Origin: Streptomyces fradiae
GTDB taxonomy: Bacteria; Actinomycetota; Actinomycetes; Streptomycetales; Streptomycetaceae
Assembly (NCBI RefSeq): GCF_041270065.1
Contig: NZ_CP065958.1
Location: 4,836,001 to 4,900,000, forward strand
Length of the DNA stretch: 64,000 nt
Direction of reading: 5' to 3'
The translations under genes were made by a program, and so were the position numbers. The notes below the pieces were generated by a model, which saw nothing but the letters and a program-made list of their open reading frames with translations, had not been told where the DNA came from and did not search any database. Numbering within the stretch: the stretch's first letter is position 1; each line of letters begins with the position of its first letter. Below are positions 36,271 to 44,973 of this stretch, one piece after another.

Positions 36271-37092
36271 TCAGGCCACCGAGGACGCCCCCGCCGCATC
36301 GTCCCGCGCGCCGGCCGCCGGACCGCCCTCGTCGAGGGCGCGCAGGATGCCGGCCGCGACCGTCGGGTGCACCGGCAGCGCCAGATGCCCGATACCGCTG
36401 ACCCGCACGTTCTGCACGATGAGGTCCGGGTGCTCGAGGCGCGCCGTCTCCACCGGGACCATCACCTGGTCCAGATCGCTCCAGAAACTCACGAAACGGG
36501 TACGACAGCCCGGCGCCGGGCCCGCCAGCTCCCGCAGCACCTCCGAACCCGGCCGCATCTGGCGCACCAGCGGATGCGCGTCCGCCACGGCCAGCGGCGC
36601 GAAGGCCGTGCCGGAGTGCGGGGTGCCCAGCATGGCCAGGGTGCGCACCCGGGCGTCACCGCCCAGGCGCTGTACGTAATAACGGGCGATGAGCCCGCCC
36701 AGGCTGTGGCCCACCAGATCGACCTCTGTGTGTCCGGTGCGGTCGAGGAGGTCGGTCACCCGGCGGTCGAGCAGCTCCGCGGCGGTGCGCAGGTCGCAGG
36801 TGAGCGGGGAGTAGTTGAGCGACTCGACACAGTCGCGGCCGTGCCGGGCCAGGGCGCGGCGCAGCAGGACGAAGACCGAGCGGTTGTCGACGAAGCCGTG
36901 CAGCAGCACCACCGGGCGGGCGGCCGGGCCGCGGGCACCGGCGGTGGCGCCGGAGGCGGCCGGGGAACCGGCGGTGGTGCGGCGTTCACCGACGAGTCCC
37001 GAGGGATACAGGGCCAGATGTCCCGCGAGGACCGCCAGCTCCAGGGCGGCGGCCTTCATCCGGTCGGCGAGCGCGGTGGGGAAGAGCTCCAT
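36271..37092 (-). CDS. alpha/beta-hydrolase, lipase-like
   Basis: 273 residues from ATG 37092 after GGAGGTCGGCG. The oxyanion segment [15 protein letters not shown] is followed by the nucleophile elbow [16 protein letters not shown] (Ser about 141), an Asp in [10 protein letters not shown] and the His in [11 protein letters not shown], the order of triacylglycerol lipases. The N-terminal helix ([18 protein letters not shown]) could act as an uncleaved signal or membrane anchor. Substrate unknown. It is divergent from icmB (starts 224 bp apart). Confidence 0.88.
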   Translation of the reverse strand: MELFPTALADRMKAAALELAVLAGHLALYPSGLVGERRTTAGSPAASGATAGARGPAARPVVLLHGFVDNRSVFVLLRRALARHGRDCVESLNYSPLTCDLRTAAELLDRRVTDLLDRTGHTEVDLVGHSLGGLIARYYVQRLGGDARVRTLAMLGTPHSGTAFAPLAVADAHPLVRQMRPGSEVLRELAGPAPGCRTRFVSFWSDLDQVMVPVETARLEHPDLIVQNVRVSGIGHLALPVHPTVAAGILRALDEGGPAAGARDDAAGASSVA

Positions 37093-37316
37093 CGCCGACC
37101 TCCGTCCCGAACGGCGGTGCGCCGCACCTCCGTGCCGTGCGGCTGGCGGCGCGGGTGTACGGCGACCCCGATGCGGCTCCTCCGGGGAGCGATCCATGTC
37201 CCACGTGTGATTTCCCCCTCCCTGTCCACCGCGAAACGGGCGCGTGCGGGATGCTGGCGATAACGTTCGTTCACCTCCCCGGCAAAGACGCGCGGGGGTC
37301 GCATGTGGAGGCAGTG

Positions 37317-37724
37317 ATGGGTGTGACCGGTCCGATCCGCGTGGTGGTCGCCAAGCCGGGTCTCGACGGCCACGATCGCGGGGCCAAGGTGATCGCGCGG
37401 GCGCTGCGCGACGCCGGTATGGAGGTCATCTACACGGGCCTCCACCAGACGCCCGAGCAGATCGTCGACACCGCCATCCAGGAGGACGCCGACGCGATCG
37501 GCCTGTCCATCCTCTCCGGCGCGCACAACACGCTCTTCGTGAAGGTCCTGGAGCTGCTGAAGGAGCGCGACGCGGAGGACATCAAGGTCTTCGGCGGCGG
37601 CATCATCCCGGACGCCGACATCGCTCCCCTCAAGGAGAAGGGCGTCGCCGAGATCTTCACCCCCGGCGCCACCACCGCCGCGATCGTGGAGTGGGTCAAC
37701 GCGAACGTGCGCGTGGCGGCCTGA
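37317..37724 (+). CDS. icmB: cobalamin-binding small subunit of isobutyryl-CoA mutase
   Basis: 135 residues consisting of a single B12-binding domain: [15 protein letters not shown] holds the DxHxxG cobalt-ligand motif (His near residue 20), then [13 protein letters not shown] and [11 protein letters not shown]. Length and sequence match IcmB, which together with the separately encoded IcmA interconverts isobutyryl-CoA and n-butyryl-CoA, linking valine catabolism to butyryl-CoA. In S. coelicolor icmA and icmB are unlinked (recalled), and no icmA is seen here. ATG 37317 follows GTGGAGG. A bidirectional hairpin lies downstream. Confidence 0.9.
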   Translation: MGVTGPIRVVVAKPGLDGHDRGAKVIARALRDAGMEVIYTGLHQTPEQIVDTAIQEDADAIGLSILSGAHNTLFVKVLELLKERDAEDIKVFGGGIIPDADIAPLKEKGVAEIFTPGATTAAIVEWVNANVRVAA

Positions 37725-37739
37725 ACGGCCTGACACCGT

Positions 37740-37765
37740 ACCCCGGGGTCCCCGGACCCTGGGGT
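37740..37765. terminator. bidirectional terminator, icmB / DUF5691
   Basis: 11-bp stem ACCCCGGGGTC/GACCCTGGGGT with one G.T pair and a 4-nt loop, between the convergent stops. Confidence 0.65.
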
Positions 37766-37787
37766 GTGCGCTGGTCCCTCGGGTCGC

Positions 37788-39383
37788 TCAGCTTGCGCCG
37801 CTCAGCTCCGCGTGCATCGCCGCCCGCAGCTCCAGGGTGGACACCAGCCGCTGGAAGGCCTCCGACCAGTAGCCCGCGGCGCCCGGCGACGCGTCCTCCG
37901 GTTCGGCGGACACGGTGGTGAGCGCCGCGAGCTGCGGCGCCGCGTCCGGAGCCAGACAGCGCTCGGCAAGCCCCATCACGCCGCTGAAGCTCCACGGATA
38001 GCTGCCGGCGTCCCGCGCGATGTCCAGGGCGTCCACGACCGCCCGGCCCAGCGGCTCCGCCCACGGCACCGCGCACACCCCGAGCAGCTGGAACGCCTCC
38101 GACAGGCCGTGCGCCGCTATGAACGAGGCGACCCAGCCGGCCCGCTCCTCCGCGCCGAGCGTCGCGAGCAGCTGTGCCCGCTCCGCGAGCGAGGACGTGC
38201 CCGGGCCCGTGGCCTGCGGGGCGGCCGGGGAACCGAGCAGCGCCCGCGACCAGGCCGCGTCCCGCTGCCGTACCGCCGCCCGGCACCAGGCCGCGTGGAG
38301 CTCGGCCTGCCAGTCGTCCGCGACCGGCAGCGCCACGATCTCCTCCGGCGACCGCCCGCCGAACCGGGCCGGCCAGCAGCCCAGCGGCGCCGCCTCCACC
38401 AGCTGGCCCAGCCACCAGGACCGCTCGCCCCGCCCGGTCGGCGGGGTCGGCACCACCCCGTCGTGTCGCATCCCCGCGTCGCACTCGTGCGGCGCCTCGA
38501 CCACGATCGTCTCCGCGCCCCGCGTACGGTCCAGGGACACGCACGACGCGGCGCGCCCCGCCATCCGACCGGCCAGCGCGGACGCGGGCAGCGCCGAGAG
38601 CAGTTCGGCGGCCGTCGCCCGTACGTTACGGCTGCGGTCGGACAGGGCCGCCTCCAGGAACTCCTCGTCCGACGGACCGAGCCCCGCCCGCAGCGAGTCC
38701 AGGAACATCAGCCGGTCCTCGGCCCGCTCCGCGCCCCAGGTCGAGGCGAGCAACTCCCGGCCCCGCGCCGGATCCTCGGCCCGCACGGCGGCCAGCAACG
38801 CGACCCGCTCCGCGAACAGGCCCTCCTCCCACAGCGCGCGCACCCCCTCCGCATCGGCCGGATCGGGCAGCGCTCCCGCGCCGCCGCCCCCGCCCGTGCC
38901 GCGCAGGGCGAACTTCCACTCCGGGTTCAGCCGGGCCAGCCACAGGCCCCGGGGCCCGGCGAAGGCCAGCGCCTGGGGCCGCAGATCCGTCCGGGCGCGC
39001 GCCGCGTCGAGCAGTGCGGGCAGTGCGGCGGCCGGCGCGCGACAGCCCCGCTCGTTGGCGGCCGCCAGCCACTGCGGCAACAGCTCCGCCAGATCCGGCG
39101 CCGCCCCGCGCCGCCCCCCGGCCGGCGCGGGCGCGGCCCGGCCCGCGAGCAACTGCCCCAACCGCCGCCGCGCCGCCGCCGGCAGCACGGGCCGCGCGTC
39201 CTCCGGCGCCACCTCCAACGGCGCCGCGGCCGCCCCGGGCCGCAGCCCCGCCCTGCGACGCACGGTGTGCACGGCCGCGGCATCGAGCAGCGCGACCGCC
39301 CCGCCGTCCCCGCCGCCCGGCGCGAGCGGCTTCCGGTCGGTGCCAAGGAGCGCGGACGTGACGAGGTCTTCCCAGGCGTTCAT
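37788..39383 (-). CDS. DUF5691 family protein of the MoxR/SWIM system
   Basis: 531 residues, all-alpha and HEAT-like in appearance: repeated Ala/Leu-rich helices such as LLAAVRAEDPARGRELLAST and LEAALSDRSRNVRATAAELL, where the latter resembles a HEAT repeat. It begins MNAWEDLVTSALLGTDRKPL, the family signature, at ATG 39383 with TGGAGGAG upstream. It lies on the same strand as the SWIM gene but 535 bp downstream of it. DUF5691 genes usually accompany SWIM, MoxR, DUF5682 and VWA genes in Streptomyces (recalled). Its biochemical role is unknown; a protein-binding scaffold is the most the sequence supports. Confidence 0.85.
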   Translation of the reverse strand: MNAWEDLVTSALLGTDRKPLAPGGGDGGAVALLDAAAVHTVRRRAGLRPGAAAAPLEVAPEDARPVLPAAARRRLGQLLAGRAAPAPAGGRRGAAPDLAELLPQWLAAANERGCRAPAAALPALLDAARARTDLRPQALAFAGPRGLWLARLNPEWKFALRGTGGGGGAGALPDPADAEGVRALWEEGLFAERVALLAAVRAEDPARGRELLASTWGAERAEDRLMFLDSLRAGLGPSDEEFLEAALSDRSRNVRATAAELLSALPASALAGRMAGRAASCVSLDRTRGAETIVVEAPHECDAGMRHDGVVPTPPTGRGERSWWLGQLVEAAPLGCWPARFGGRSPEEIVALPVADDWQAELHAAWCRAAVRQRDAAWSRALLGSPAAPQATGPGTSSLAERAQLLATLGAEERAGWVASFIAAHGLSEAFQLLGVCAVPWAEPLGRAVVDALDIARDAGSYPWSFSGVMGLAERCLAPDAAPQLAALTTVSAEPEDASPGAAGYWSEAFQRLVSTLELRAAMHAELSGAS

Positions 39384-39918
39384 GGACTCCTCCAGAGGTG
39401 GTTGGGTGGCTGACGGGGGCGGGGTGGGGTGGGCTGTGGCCTTCGAGCAGGTCGCCCGGGCCGGGCCGAGGGCCGGCCGGACGGGAGGCGGATCGGGTCG
39501 GAGCGGGTCGGACCGGGTCGGAGCGAAGCCGGGAACGGCGGCCGGTGCGGGCGGCCTTGGGACAAGGGCGGTGCCGGCCGTGATGCCCAGGGGGTGTCTC
39601 GCCGACCATGTGGCGCTCGCGACCGGTCGGACAGGACACCCCTCGGCTCGGGACACCTCTCGGCCGTGCGCCCGGGGACGCCGAAGCGGACGGACCCCGT
39701 CTGGCGGTGCCGGTGCCGACGGCCTTCTCCCGGCCGCGCCCGAAGGGCGCCGCAGGAGCGCGACCCGGCGGATTCGGCCTCCGCTCCGGCCGGGACAGGA
39801 GAAGCGGTGCTGTCCCCGCTGAGCCACGACTTCGTACCCGGGCGGGATACGGAACCTCCCGGCCGGCTCCGCGAGCGCGGCGCTGTCCGCCCCGGCGCGG
39901 GGCTGCATGAGGCACGGC
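39384..39918. other. 535-bp gap between SWIM and DUF5691 genes
   Basis: No convincing gene on either strand: the open frames are Arg/Gly/Pro-rich and lack family-like features. It contains a 3.5-copy 10-bp tandem repeat and a run of related GGTCGG words. Such a long gap inside an otherwise compact locus is unusual and may hold a promoter or an RNA for DUF5691. Confidence 0.5.
39491..39525. repeat. 10-bp tandem repeat, 3.5 copies
   Basis: GATCGGGTCG, GAGCGGGTCG, GACCGGGTCG and GAGCG: period 10 with only position 3 varying. It lies about 110 bp upstream of the DUF5691 start (minus strand). Confidence 0.75.
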
Positions 39919-41292
39919 CTACACCAGCGGCACCGTCTCCCCGGGCGCGTCCGGGGACCAGGCGGCGAGCGGGGTGAAGCCCTGGTGGCCTATCTCGCCG
40001 AACACGCGGAGCGGGGTGCCGCCCGAGAGGGCGACCAGGCGCCAGAGGCCGGGCTGTTGCTGGGCTGACCGGGTCAGCGGTATCGCCTCGCGCTCCGGGG
40101 TTGCGCCCGGGGCGGTCCCGTACGGCTCCGAGTCGGCGAGCTGCCAGCCGTACTCCGCGCGGGCCGGGACCACGTCGGTGAGGGTGACCGGCCAGGCGTC
40201 CAGCCACGGGTCCTCGCGCAGCGCGCGTCCGTAGGTGTCGAGGGCGGCGCCCACGGGGGTGCCCTCCGGGGGTGGGCCGGCGGGGGCGGGCGGGGCGAAC
40301 TGCTCCACCAGTTCGGCGCGGAGTCCGCCGCCGGACGTGTGGGGGCGCAGCTCCGCGTCCAGGACGGCGCCGACGGGCAGGGCCAGTTGGGGCGCGCGGC
40401 CGGCCGCGCCGAAGGAGAGCAGCAGGGCCGTACGTCCGCTGCCGCGGCCGTGCAGCCAGATGCGACGGGTCGTCAGTCGGCTGTTTGCCGTGTCGTACTG
40501 GGCGAGCACCAGCCAGCGGTCCCGCAGCGGCGGGCCCTCCGGCGGGGCCGACAGGCCGACCCGGCTGCGGACGGTCGCGGCCAGCGGGCCGGGCAGCCGG
40601 TCCGCGGACAGCCAGGCCCGGTCGAGGAGATGGGTCAGCGCGCACTCCTCCAGGAGCCGCACCGGCCAGCCCGGCACGGAGCCCGGTATTGCACCCAACT
40701 CCCGGACCCGACCCGCGAGTCCGGGCGCCTGCGCGTCGACCATGCGGGCCGCCGTCTCCTCCCACAGCCCGTACCCCGCCTGCTCCGCCGAGGCGAGCCC
40801 GCCGCTCAGCAGGTCGGCGAGCCGCTGCTCCAACTCCTGGGCGCCCGCGGTGATCCGGGCCGCCCGGCGCTCCGCCCGGCGGCGCGCGGCCTCCGGGTCG
40901 GCGGGGCCCGCGTCCGGAGCGGTCCGTGCCGCCTCCGCCCGCGCGCGCCGGCCCGCGAGCCAGGTCTCCGCCCAGTCGGGCGCCTCGCCGGCCGCCGGCA
41001 CCGCCGCCCCGTCCGGGTCCCCCGCCCACAGCAACAGCAGCCCGAGCCCGTGCTTGCACGGGAACTTCCGGCTCGGGCAACTGCACGAGTACGCCGGGCC
41101 CGTGGTGTCCACCACCGTCCGGTACGGCGTGCTTCCGCTGCCCCTGCACAGGCCCCAGACGGCCCGGCCGTCGAAGCCCGCGCCGGACCACGGCCCGGGC
41201 GTGCCCAGCTTGCTTCCCGCTCTGCGCGACGCGTCGTCAGGAGCCAGTGCCAGCACCTGGTCCGCCGTCCAGCGCACCCCCTGCTCAGTCAT
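39919..41292 (-). CDS. SWIM zinc-finger protein of the MoxR system
   Basis: 457 residues from ATG 41292. The SWIM motif at about 70-82 reads CSCPSRKFPCKHGLGL (CxC...CxH), expected to bind zinc and DNA or protein. Most of the remainder is a helical domain (about 110-250) and a beta-rich C-terminal half with no recognised catalytic motif. E. coli YehQ, encoded beside a MoxR ATPase (YehL) and a VWA protein (YehP), is the known relative by organisation. The ATG is 7 nt after the -10 of a PafBC-type promoter, so the damage-induced mRNA would be leaderless. An ATG/GTG further upstream (41322) lies inside that promoter and is rejected. Confidence 0.9.
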   Translation of the reverse strand: MTEQGVRWTADQVLALAPDDASRRAGSKLGTPGPWSGAGFDGRAVWGLCRGSGSTPYRTVVDTTGPAYSCSCPSRKFPCKHGLGLLLLWAGDPDGAAVPAAGEAPDWAETWLAGRRARAEAARTAPDAGPADPEAARRRAERRAARITAGAQELEQRLADLLSGGLASAEQAGYGLWEETAARMVDAQAPGLAGRVRELGAIPGSVPGWPVRLLEECALTHLLDRAWLSADRLPGPLAATVRSRVGLSAPPEGPPLRDRWLVLAQYDTANSRLTTRRIWLHGRGSGRTALLLSFGAAGRAPQLALPVGAVLDAELRPHTSGGGLRAELVEQFAPPAPAGPPPEGTPVGAALDTYGRALREDPWLDAWPVTLTDVVPARAEYGWQLADSEPYGTAPGATPEREAIPLTRSAQQQPGLWRLVALSGGTPLRVFGEIGHQGFTPLAAWSPDAPGETVPLV

Positions 41293-41299
41293 GCGAACG

Positions 41300-41322
41300 A
41301 CCGTACGGGCCACCACTGACAA
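41300..41322 (-). promoter_or_regulatory. RecA-independent (PafBC-type) promoter of the SWIM gene
   Basis: On the minus strand TTGTCAGTG, exactly 8 nt, TACGGT: a perfect match to tTGTCRgtg-N8-TAnnnT. Transcription should start at or next to the ATG at 41292. Confidence 0.75.
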
Positions 41323-41370
41323 CCGCCTCGCGCACGGCTCCCACCTGCGGTTTCCCCCGGTCGGGGCCGA

Positions 41371-41393
41371 TTGTCAGTGGCATGGTGCACCGT
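41371..41393 (+). promoter_or_regulatory. RecA-independent (PafBC-type) promoter of the MoxR operon
   Basis: On the plus strand TTGTCAGTG, exactly 8 nt, CACCGT. The nine upstream bases are perfect and the -10 differs at its first base (C for T). With the opposite-strand copy it forms a 10-bp inverted repeat, CCACTGACAA (41313-41322) and TTGTCAGTGG (41371-41380). The predicted start is near 41400, 32 nt before the ATG. Confidence 0.7.
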
Positions 41394-41431
41394 GGATTTC
41401 ACAGCAGGTCGAACGATCTGGAGGGGGACCC

Positions 41432-42619
41432 ATGACCCTGCCCGAAACCACCACGACCACCGCCGCGTCCACTCCGGCGGACAGCGGGAACGACTGCGGG
41501 AACGACTGCGGGAACGACAGCGGGATCGGCAGCGCGAAGGACCGCGTGCTGCGGCCGCACGCCGAGGACGCCTTCGCCCACGAACTCGCCGCGCTCGCCG
41601 CCCAGGACGACCGGACCCGGCCCGCCCGCTGGAAGCTCTCGCCCTGGGCCGTCGCCACCTATCTCCTCGGCGGCACGCTGCCCGACGGCACGGTGATCAC
41701 ACCGAAGTACGTCGGCCCGCGCCGCATCGTCGAGGTCGCCGTCACCACGCTCGCCACCGACCGCGCCCTGCTCCTCCTCGGCGTCCCCGGCACCGCCAAG
41801 ACCTGGGTGTCCGAGCACCTGGCCGCCGCCGTCAGCGGCGACTCCACCCTGCTCGTCCAGGGCACCGCGGGCACGCCCGAGGAGGCCGTCCGCTACGGCT
41901 GGAACTACGCGCAGCTGCTCGCCCACGGCCCCAGCCGCGACGCCCTCGTGCCCAGCCCGGTCATGCGCGCCATGGACCGGGGCATGACCGCCCGCGTCGA
42001 GGAGCTCACCCGCATCCCCGCCGACGTGCAGGACACCCTCATCACCATCCTGTCCGAGAAGACCCTGCCGATCCCCGAACTGGGCGAAGAGGTCCAGGCG
42101 GTCGGCGGGTTCAACCTCATCGCCACCGCCAACGACCGCGACCGCGGTGTCAACGAGCTGTCCAGCGCGCTGCGGCGCCGCTTCAACACCGTCGTGCTGC
42201 CGCTGCCGGCCACCCCGGACGCCGAGGTGGACATCGTGTCCCGTCGGGTCGACCAGATCGGGCGCTCGCTCGACCTGCCCGCCGTGCCGGACGGCGTGGA
42301 CGAGATCCGCCGGGTCGTCACCGTCTTCCGCGAGCTGCGCGACGGCGTCACCACCGACGGGCGCACCAAGGTCAAGTCGCCCTCCGGGACGCTGTCCACG
42401 GCCGAGGCGATCTCCGTCGTCACCGGCGGCCTCGCCCTCGCCGCCCACTTCGGCGACGGCGTGCTGCGCTCGGCCGACGTCGCCGCGGGGCTGCTCGGCG
42501 CGGTGGTCCGTGACCCGGCGGCCGACCGGGTCGTCTGGCAGGAGTACCTGGAGACGGTGGTCCGGGAAAGAGACGGATGGAAGGACTTCTACCGCGCCTG
42601 CCGCGAGGTGAGCGCATGA
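41432..42619 (+). CDS. MoxR-type AAA+ ATPase
   Basis: 395 residues from ATG 41432 after GAGGGGG. Walker A is LLGVPGTAKTWVSEH (about 112-121), the sensor/Walker B region includes VEELTRIPADVQDTLITILSE with GGFNLIATANDRDRG, and an Arg-finger LSSALRRRFN follows. The N-terminus has a NDCGNDCGNDSG repeat encoded by a 12-bp tandem repeat. MoxR ATPases act as chaperones that load or remodel VWA-domain partners; the VWA gene lies two genes downstream. The stop overlaps the DUF5682 start by ATGA. Close organisational relative: E. coli yehL. Confidence 0.93.
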   Translation: MTLPETTTTTAASTPADSGNDCGNDCGNDSGIGSAKDRVLRPHAEDAFAHELAALAAQDDRTRPARWKLSPWAVATYLLGGTLPDGTVITPKYVGPRRIVEVAVTTLATDRALLLLGVPGTAKTWVSEHLAAAVSGDSTLLVQGTAGTPEEAVRYGWNYAQLLAHGPSRDALVPSPVMRAMDRGMTARVEELTRIPADVQDTLITILSEKTLPIPELGEEVQAVGGFNLIATANDRDRGVNELSSALRRRFNTVVLPLPATPDAEVDIVSRRVDQIGRSLDLPAVPDGVDEIRRVVTVFRELRDGVTTDGRTKVKSPSGTLSTAEAISVVTGGLALAAHFGDGVLRSADVAAGLLGAVVRDPAADRVVWQEYLETVVRERDGWKDFYRACREVSA

Positions 42620-44973
42620 CCCGCCTGACGGGCGGCGCCGTGCCCGCCCCGGCCGCCGGGCCGGGAGCGGCGGGCCGCCCCGGACCCGCCGCCGGCCCTG
42701 CGCCCGCCGCCGGCCCCCTCGTGCTCGGCGTTCGACACCACGGGCCCGGGTCCGCGCGGGCCGTGCTGGCCGCGCTCGATGCCGGACGGCCCAAGGCCGT
42801 TCTCATCGAGGGGCCGCCCGAGGCCGACGGGCTGGTCGGGCTTGCCGCCGAGGAGGGGATGCGGCCTCCGGTCGCGCTGCTGGCGCATGCCGTCGACGAC
42901 CCGGGGCGGGCCGCGTTCTGGCCGATGGCCGAGTTCTCGCCCGAGTGGGCCGCGATCCGCTGGGCCCTGGCGCACGGCGCGGAGGTCCGGTTCATCGACC
43001 TGCCCGCCGTGCACACCCTGGCCGCCTCCGATCCCACCTGGGACGACAGTGAGGAGTACGCGTCCGAGGACGCGGGGGCCGGGCTGCGCGTCGACCCCGT
43101 CGCCGAGCTCGCCCGCACCGCCGGGCACGACGACGCGGAGCGCTGGTGGGAGGACGTCGTCGAACTGCGCGGCGCCACCGACCCGTTCGCGCCCTTCGAG
43201 GCTCTCGCCGAGGCGATGGGCGCCCTGCGCGAGGCGTACGGGCACGGCGGCCACCCGCGCGACCTGGTGCGCGAGGCGCACATGCGGATCCGGCTGCGCG
43301 CCGCGCAGAAGGAGTTCGGCGACGACGTCGCCGTCGTCTGCGGCGCCTGGCACGTGCCCGCACTGCGCCGCCGCGGCACCGTCACCGCAGACCGCGCCCT
43401 GCTCAAGGGCCTGCCCAAGGTGAAGGCCGAACTGACCTGGGTGCCCTGGACCCACCGCCGGCTCGCCCGCCGCTCCGGATACGGCGCGGGCATCGAGGCC
43501 CCCGGCTGGTACGCGCATCTGTTCACCGCCCCCGACCGGCCCGTCGAGCGCTGGATGACCAAGGTCGCGGGCCTGCTCAGGGCCGAGGACCTGCCCGTCT
43601 CCTCCGCCCATGTCATCGAGGCCGTACGGCTCGCCGACACCCTCGCCGCGCTGCGCGGCCGGCCGCTCGCCGGGCTCGGCGAGACCACCGACGCGATCCG
43701 CGCCGTCATGGGCGACGGCTCCGACGCCGCCCTCGACCTGGTCCGCGACCGGCTCGTCGTCGGCGACGTCCTCGGCACCGTCCCGGCCGCCGCGCCCGCC
43801 GTCCCGCTCCAGCGCGACCTCGAACGGCTCCAGCGCTCGCTGCGCCTCAAGCCGGAGGCCCAGGAGCGCGAACTCGACCTCGACCTGCGCAAGGACAACG
43901 ACGCGGCCCGCAGCCGGCTGCTGCACCGGCTCCGGCTGCTCGGCGTCACCTGGGGCGACCCCGTCGCCGGCCGCGGCTCCACCGGCACCTTCCGGGAGAG
44001 CTGGCGGCTGCGCTGGGAGCCCGAACTCCACGTCCAGATCGCCGAGGCGGGCGTCTGGGGCACCACCGTCGAGGCCGCCGCCACCGCCTGGGCCGAGTCC
44101 CAGGCGGCCGCCGCCGACGACCTCGCCGCCATCACCTCGCTCGCCGAGCGCTGTCTGCTCGCCGGCCTCACCGACGCCCTGCCCGCCGTCCTCCACGCGC
44201 TCGCCGACCGCGCCGCCCTCGACACCGACGTCGCCCACCTCGCCCAGGCCCTCCCGGCCCTGGCCCGCGCCCTGCGCTACGGCGACGTCCGTGCCACCGA
44301 CACCACCGCCCTCCGCGAGGTCGCCGCCGGCCTCGCCGAACGCATCTGCGTCGGCCTGCCGCCCGCCTGCGCGGCCCTCGACGCGGACGCCGCCGCGGAG
44401 ATGCGCGAACGCCTCGACGGCGTCCACACGGCGATCGCGCTCCTCACCGACCGGGGCGATCTCGCCGACCGCTGGGCCGGGGTGCTGCGGCGGCTGGCCG
44501 GGCGGGAGCGGGTGCCCGGGGTGCTGCGGGGGAGAGCCGTGCGGCTGCTGCTCGACGAGGGGCGGTTCGCGGTGGACGAGGCGGCCCGGCTGATGGGGCT
44601 CGCCCTGTCACCCGGGGCTCCGCCCGCCGATGCCGCGGGCTGGGTCGAGGGGTTCGTCGGCGGGGCCTCCGGGGGCGGGCTGCTGCTCGTGCACGACGAG
44701 CGGCTGCTCGGCCTGGTCGACGACTGGCTCGGCGGCGTGAGCGCCGACGCGTTCACCGACGTACTGCCGCTGCTGCGGCGCACCTTCGCCGCGTACGAGC
44801 CGGGGGTCCGGCGCACCCTCGGCGAGCTCGTCGCCCGCGGCCCGGCCGGCCCCGGCGGCCCCGCCGCGGCCGCGGCCGCCACCCCCGGCTTCGCGCCCGA
44901 ACCCGACGAGCGCCGGGCCGACGCCGTACTGCCCCTGCTCCACCTCATCCTCGGTACGGAGGTCCCCGCATGA
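42616..44973 (+). CDS. DUF5682 family protein, possible TraB/ChaN-like fold
   Basis: 785 residues, overlapping its neighbours by 4 nt at both ends (ATGA), so MoxR-DUF5682-VWA are translationally coupled. After a 35-residue Ala/Pro/Gly lead comes LVLGVRHHGPGSARAVLAAL, then KAVLIEGPPEADGLV, FIDLPAVH and later VAVVCGAWHVPALRR (about residues 243-257). This order (G-x-RHH, then an E-G-P strand end, then GAWHVP) resembles the conserved His/Glu layout of the TraB/TIKI/ChaN-like superfamily, so a metal-dependent hydrolase is possible. The remaining 500 residues are helical. Relative by organisation: E. coli yehM. Function is unknown. Confidence 0.85.
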   Translation: MTRLTGGAVPAPAAGPGAAGRPGPAAGPAPAAGPLVLGVRHHGPGSARAVLAALDAGRPKAVLIEGPPEADGLVGLAAEEGMRPPVALLAHAVDDPGRAAFWPMAEFSPEWAAIRWALAHGAEVRFIDLPAVHTLAASDPTWDDSEEYASEDAGAGLRVDPVAELARTAGHDDAERWWEDVVELRGATDPFAPFEALAEAMGALREAYGHGGHPRDLVREAHMRIRLRAAQKEFGDDVAVVCGAWHVPALRRRGTVTADRALLKGLPKVKAELTWVPWTHRRLARRSGYGAGIEAPGWYAHLFTAPDRPVERWMTKVAGLLRAEDLPVSSAHVIEAVRLADTLAALRGRPLAGLGETTDAIRAVMGDGSDAALDLVRDRLVVGDVLGTVPAAAPAVPLQRDLERLQRSLRLKPEAQERELDLDLRKDNDAARSRLLHRLRLLGVTWGDPVAGRGSTGTFRESWRLRWEPELHVQIAEAGVWGTTVEAAATAWAESQAAAADDLAAITSLAERCLLAGLTDALPAVLHALADRAALDTDVAHLAQALPALARALRYGDVRATDTTALREVAAGLAERICVGLPPACAALDADAAAEMRERLDGVHTAIALLTDRGDLADRWAGVLRRLAGRERVPGVLRGRAVRLLLDEGRFAVDEAARLMGLALSPGAPPADAAGWVEGFVGGASGGGLLLVHDERLLGLVDDWLGGVSADAFTDVLPLLRRTFAAYEPGVRRTLGELVARGPAGPGGPAAAAAATPGFAPEPDERRADAVLPLLHLILGTEVPA

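Noticed and set aside
39429..39977. 182-codon plus-strand frame in the gap between SWIM and DUF5691 genes
   Set aside because: Arg/Gly/Pro-rich, runs over the tandem repeat and into the SWIM gene antisense; no RBS or family resemblance.
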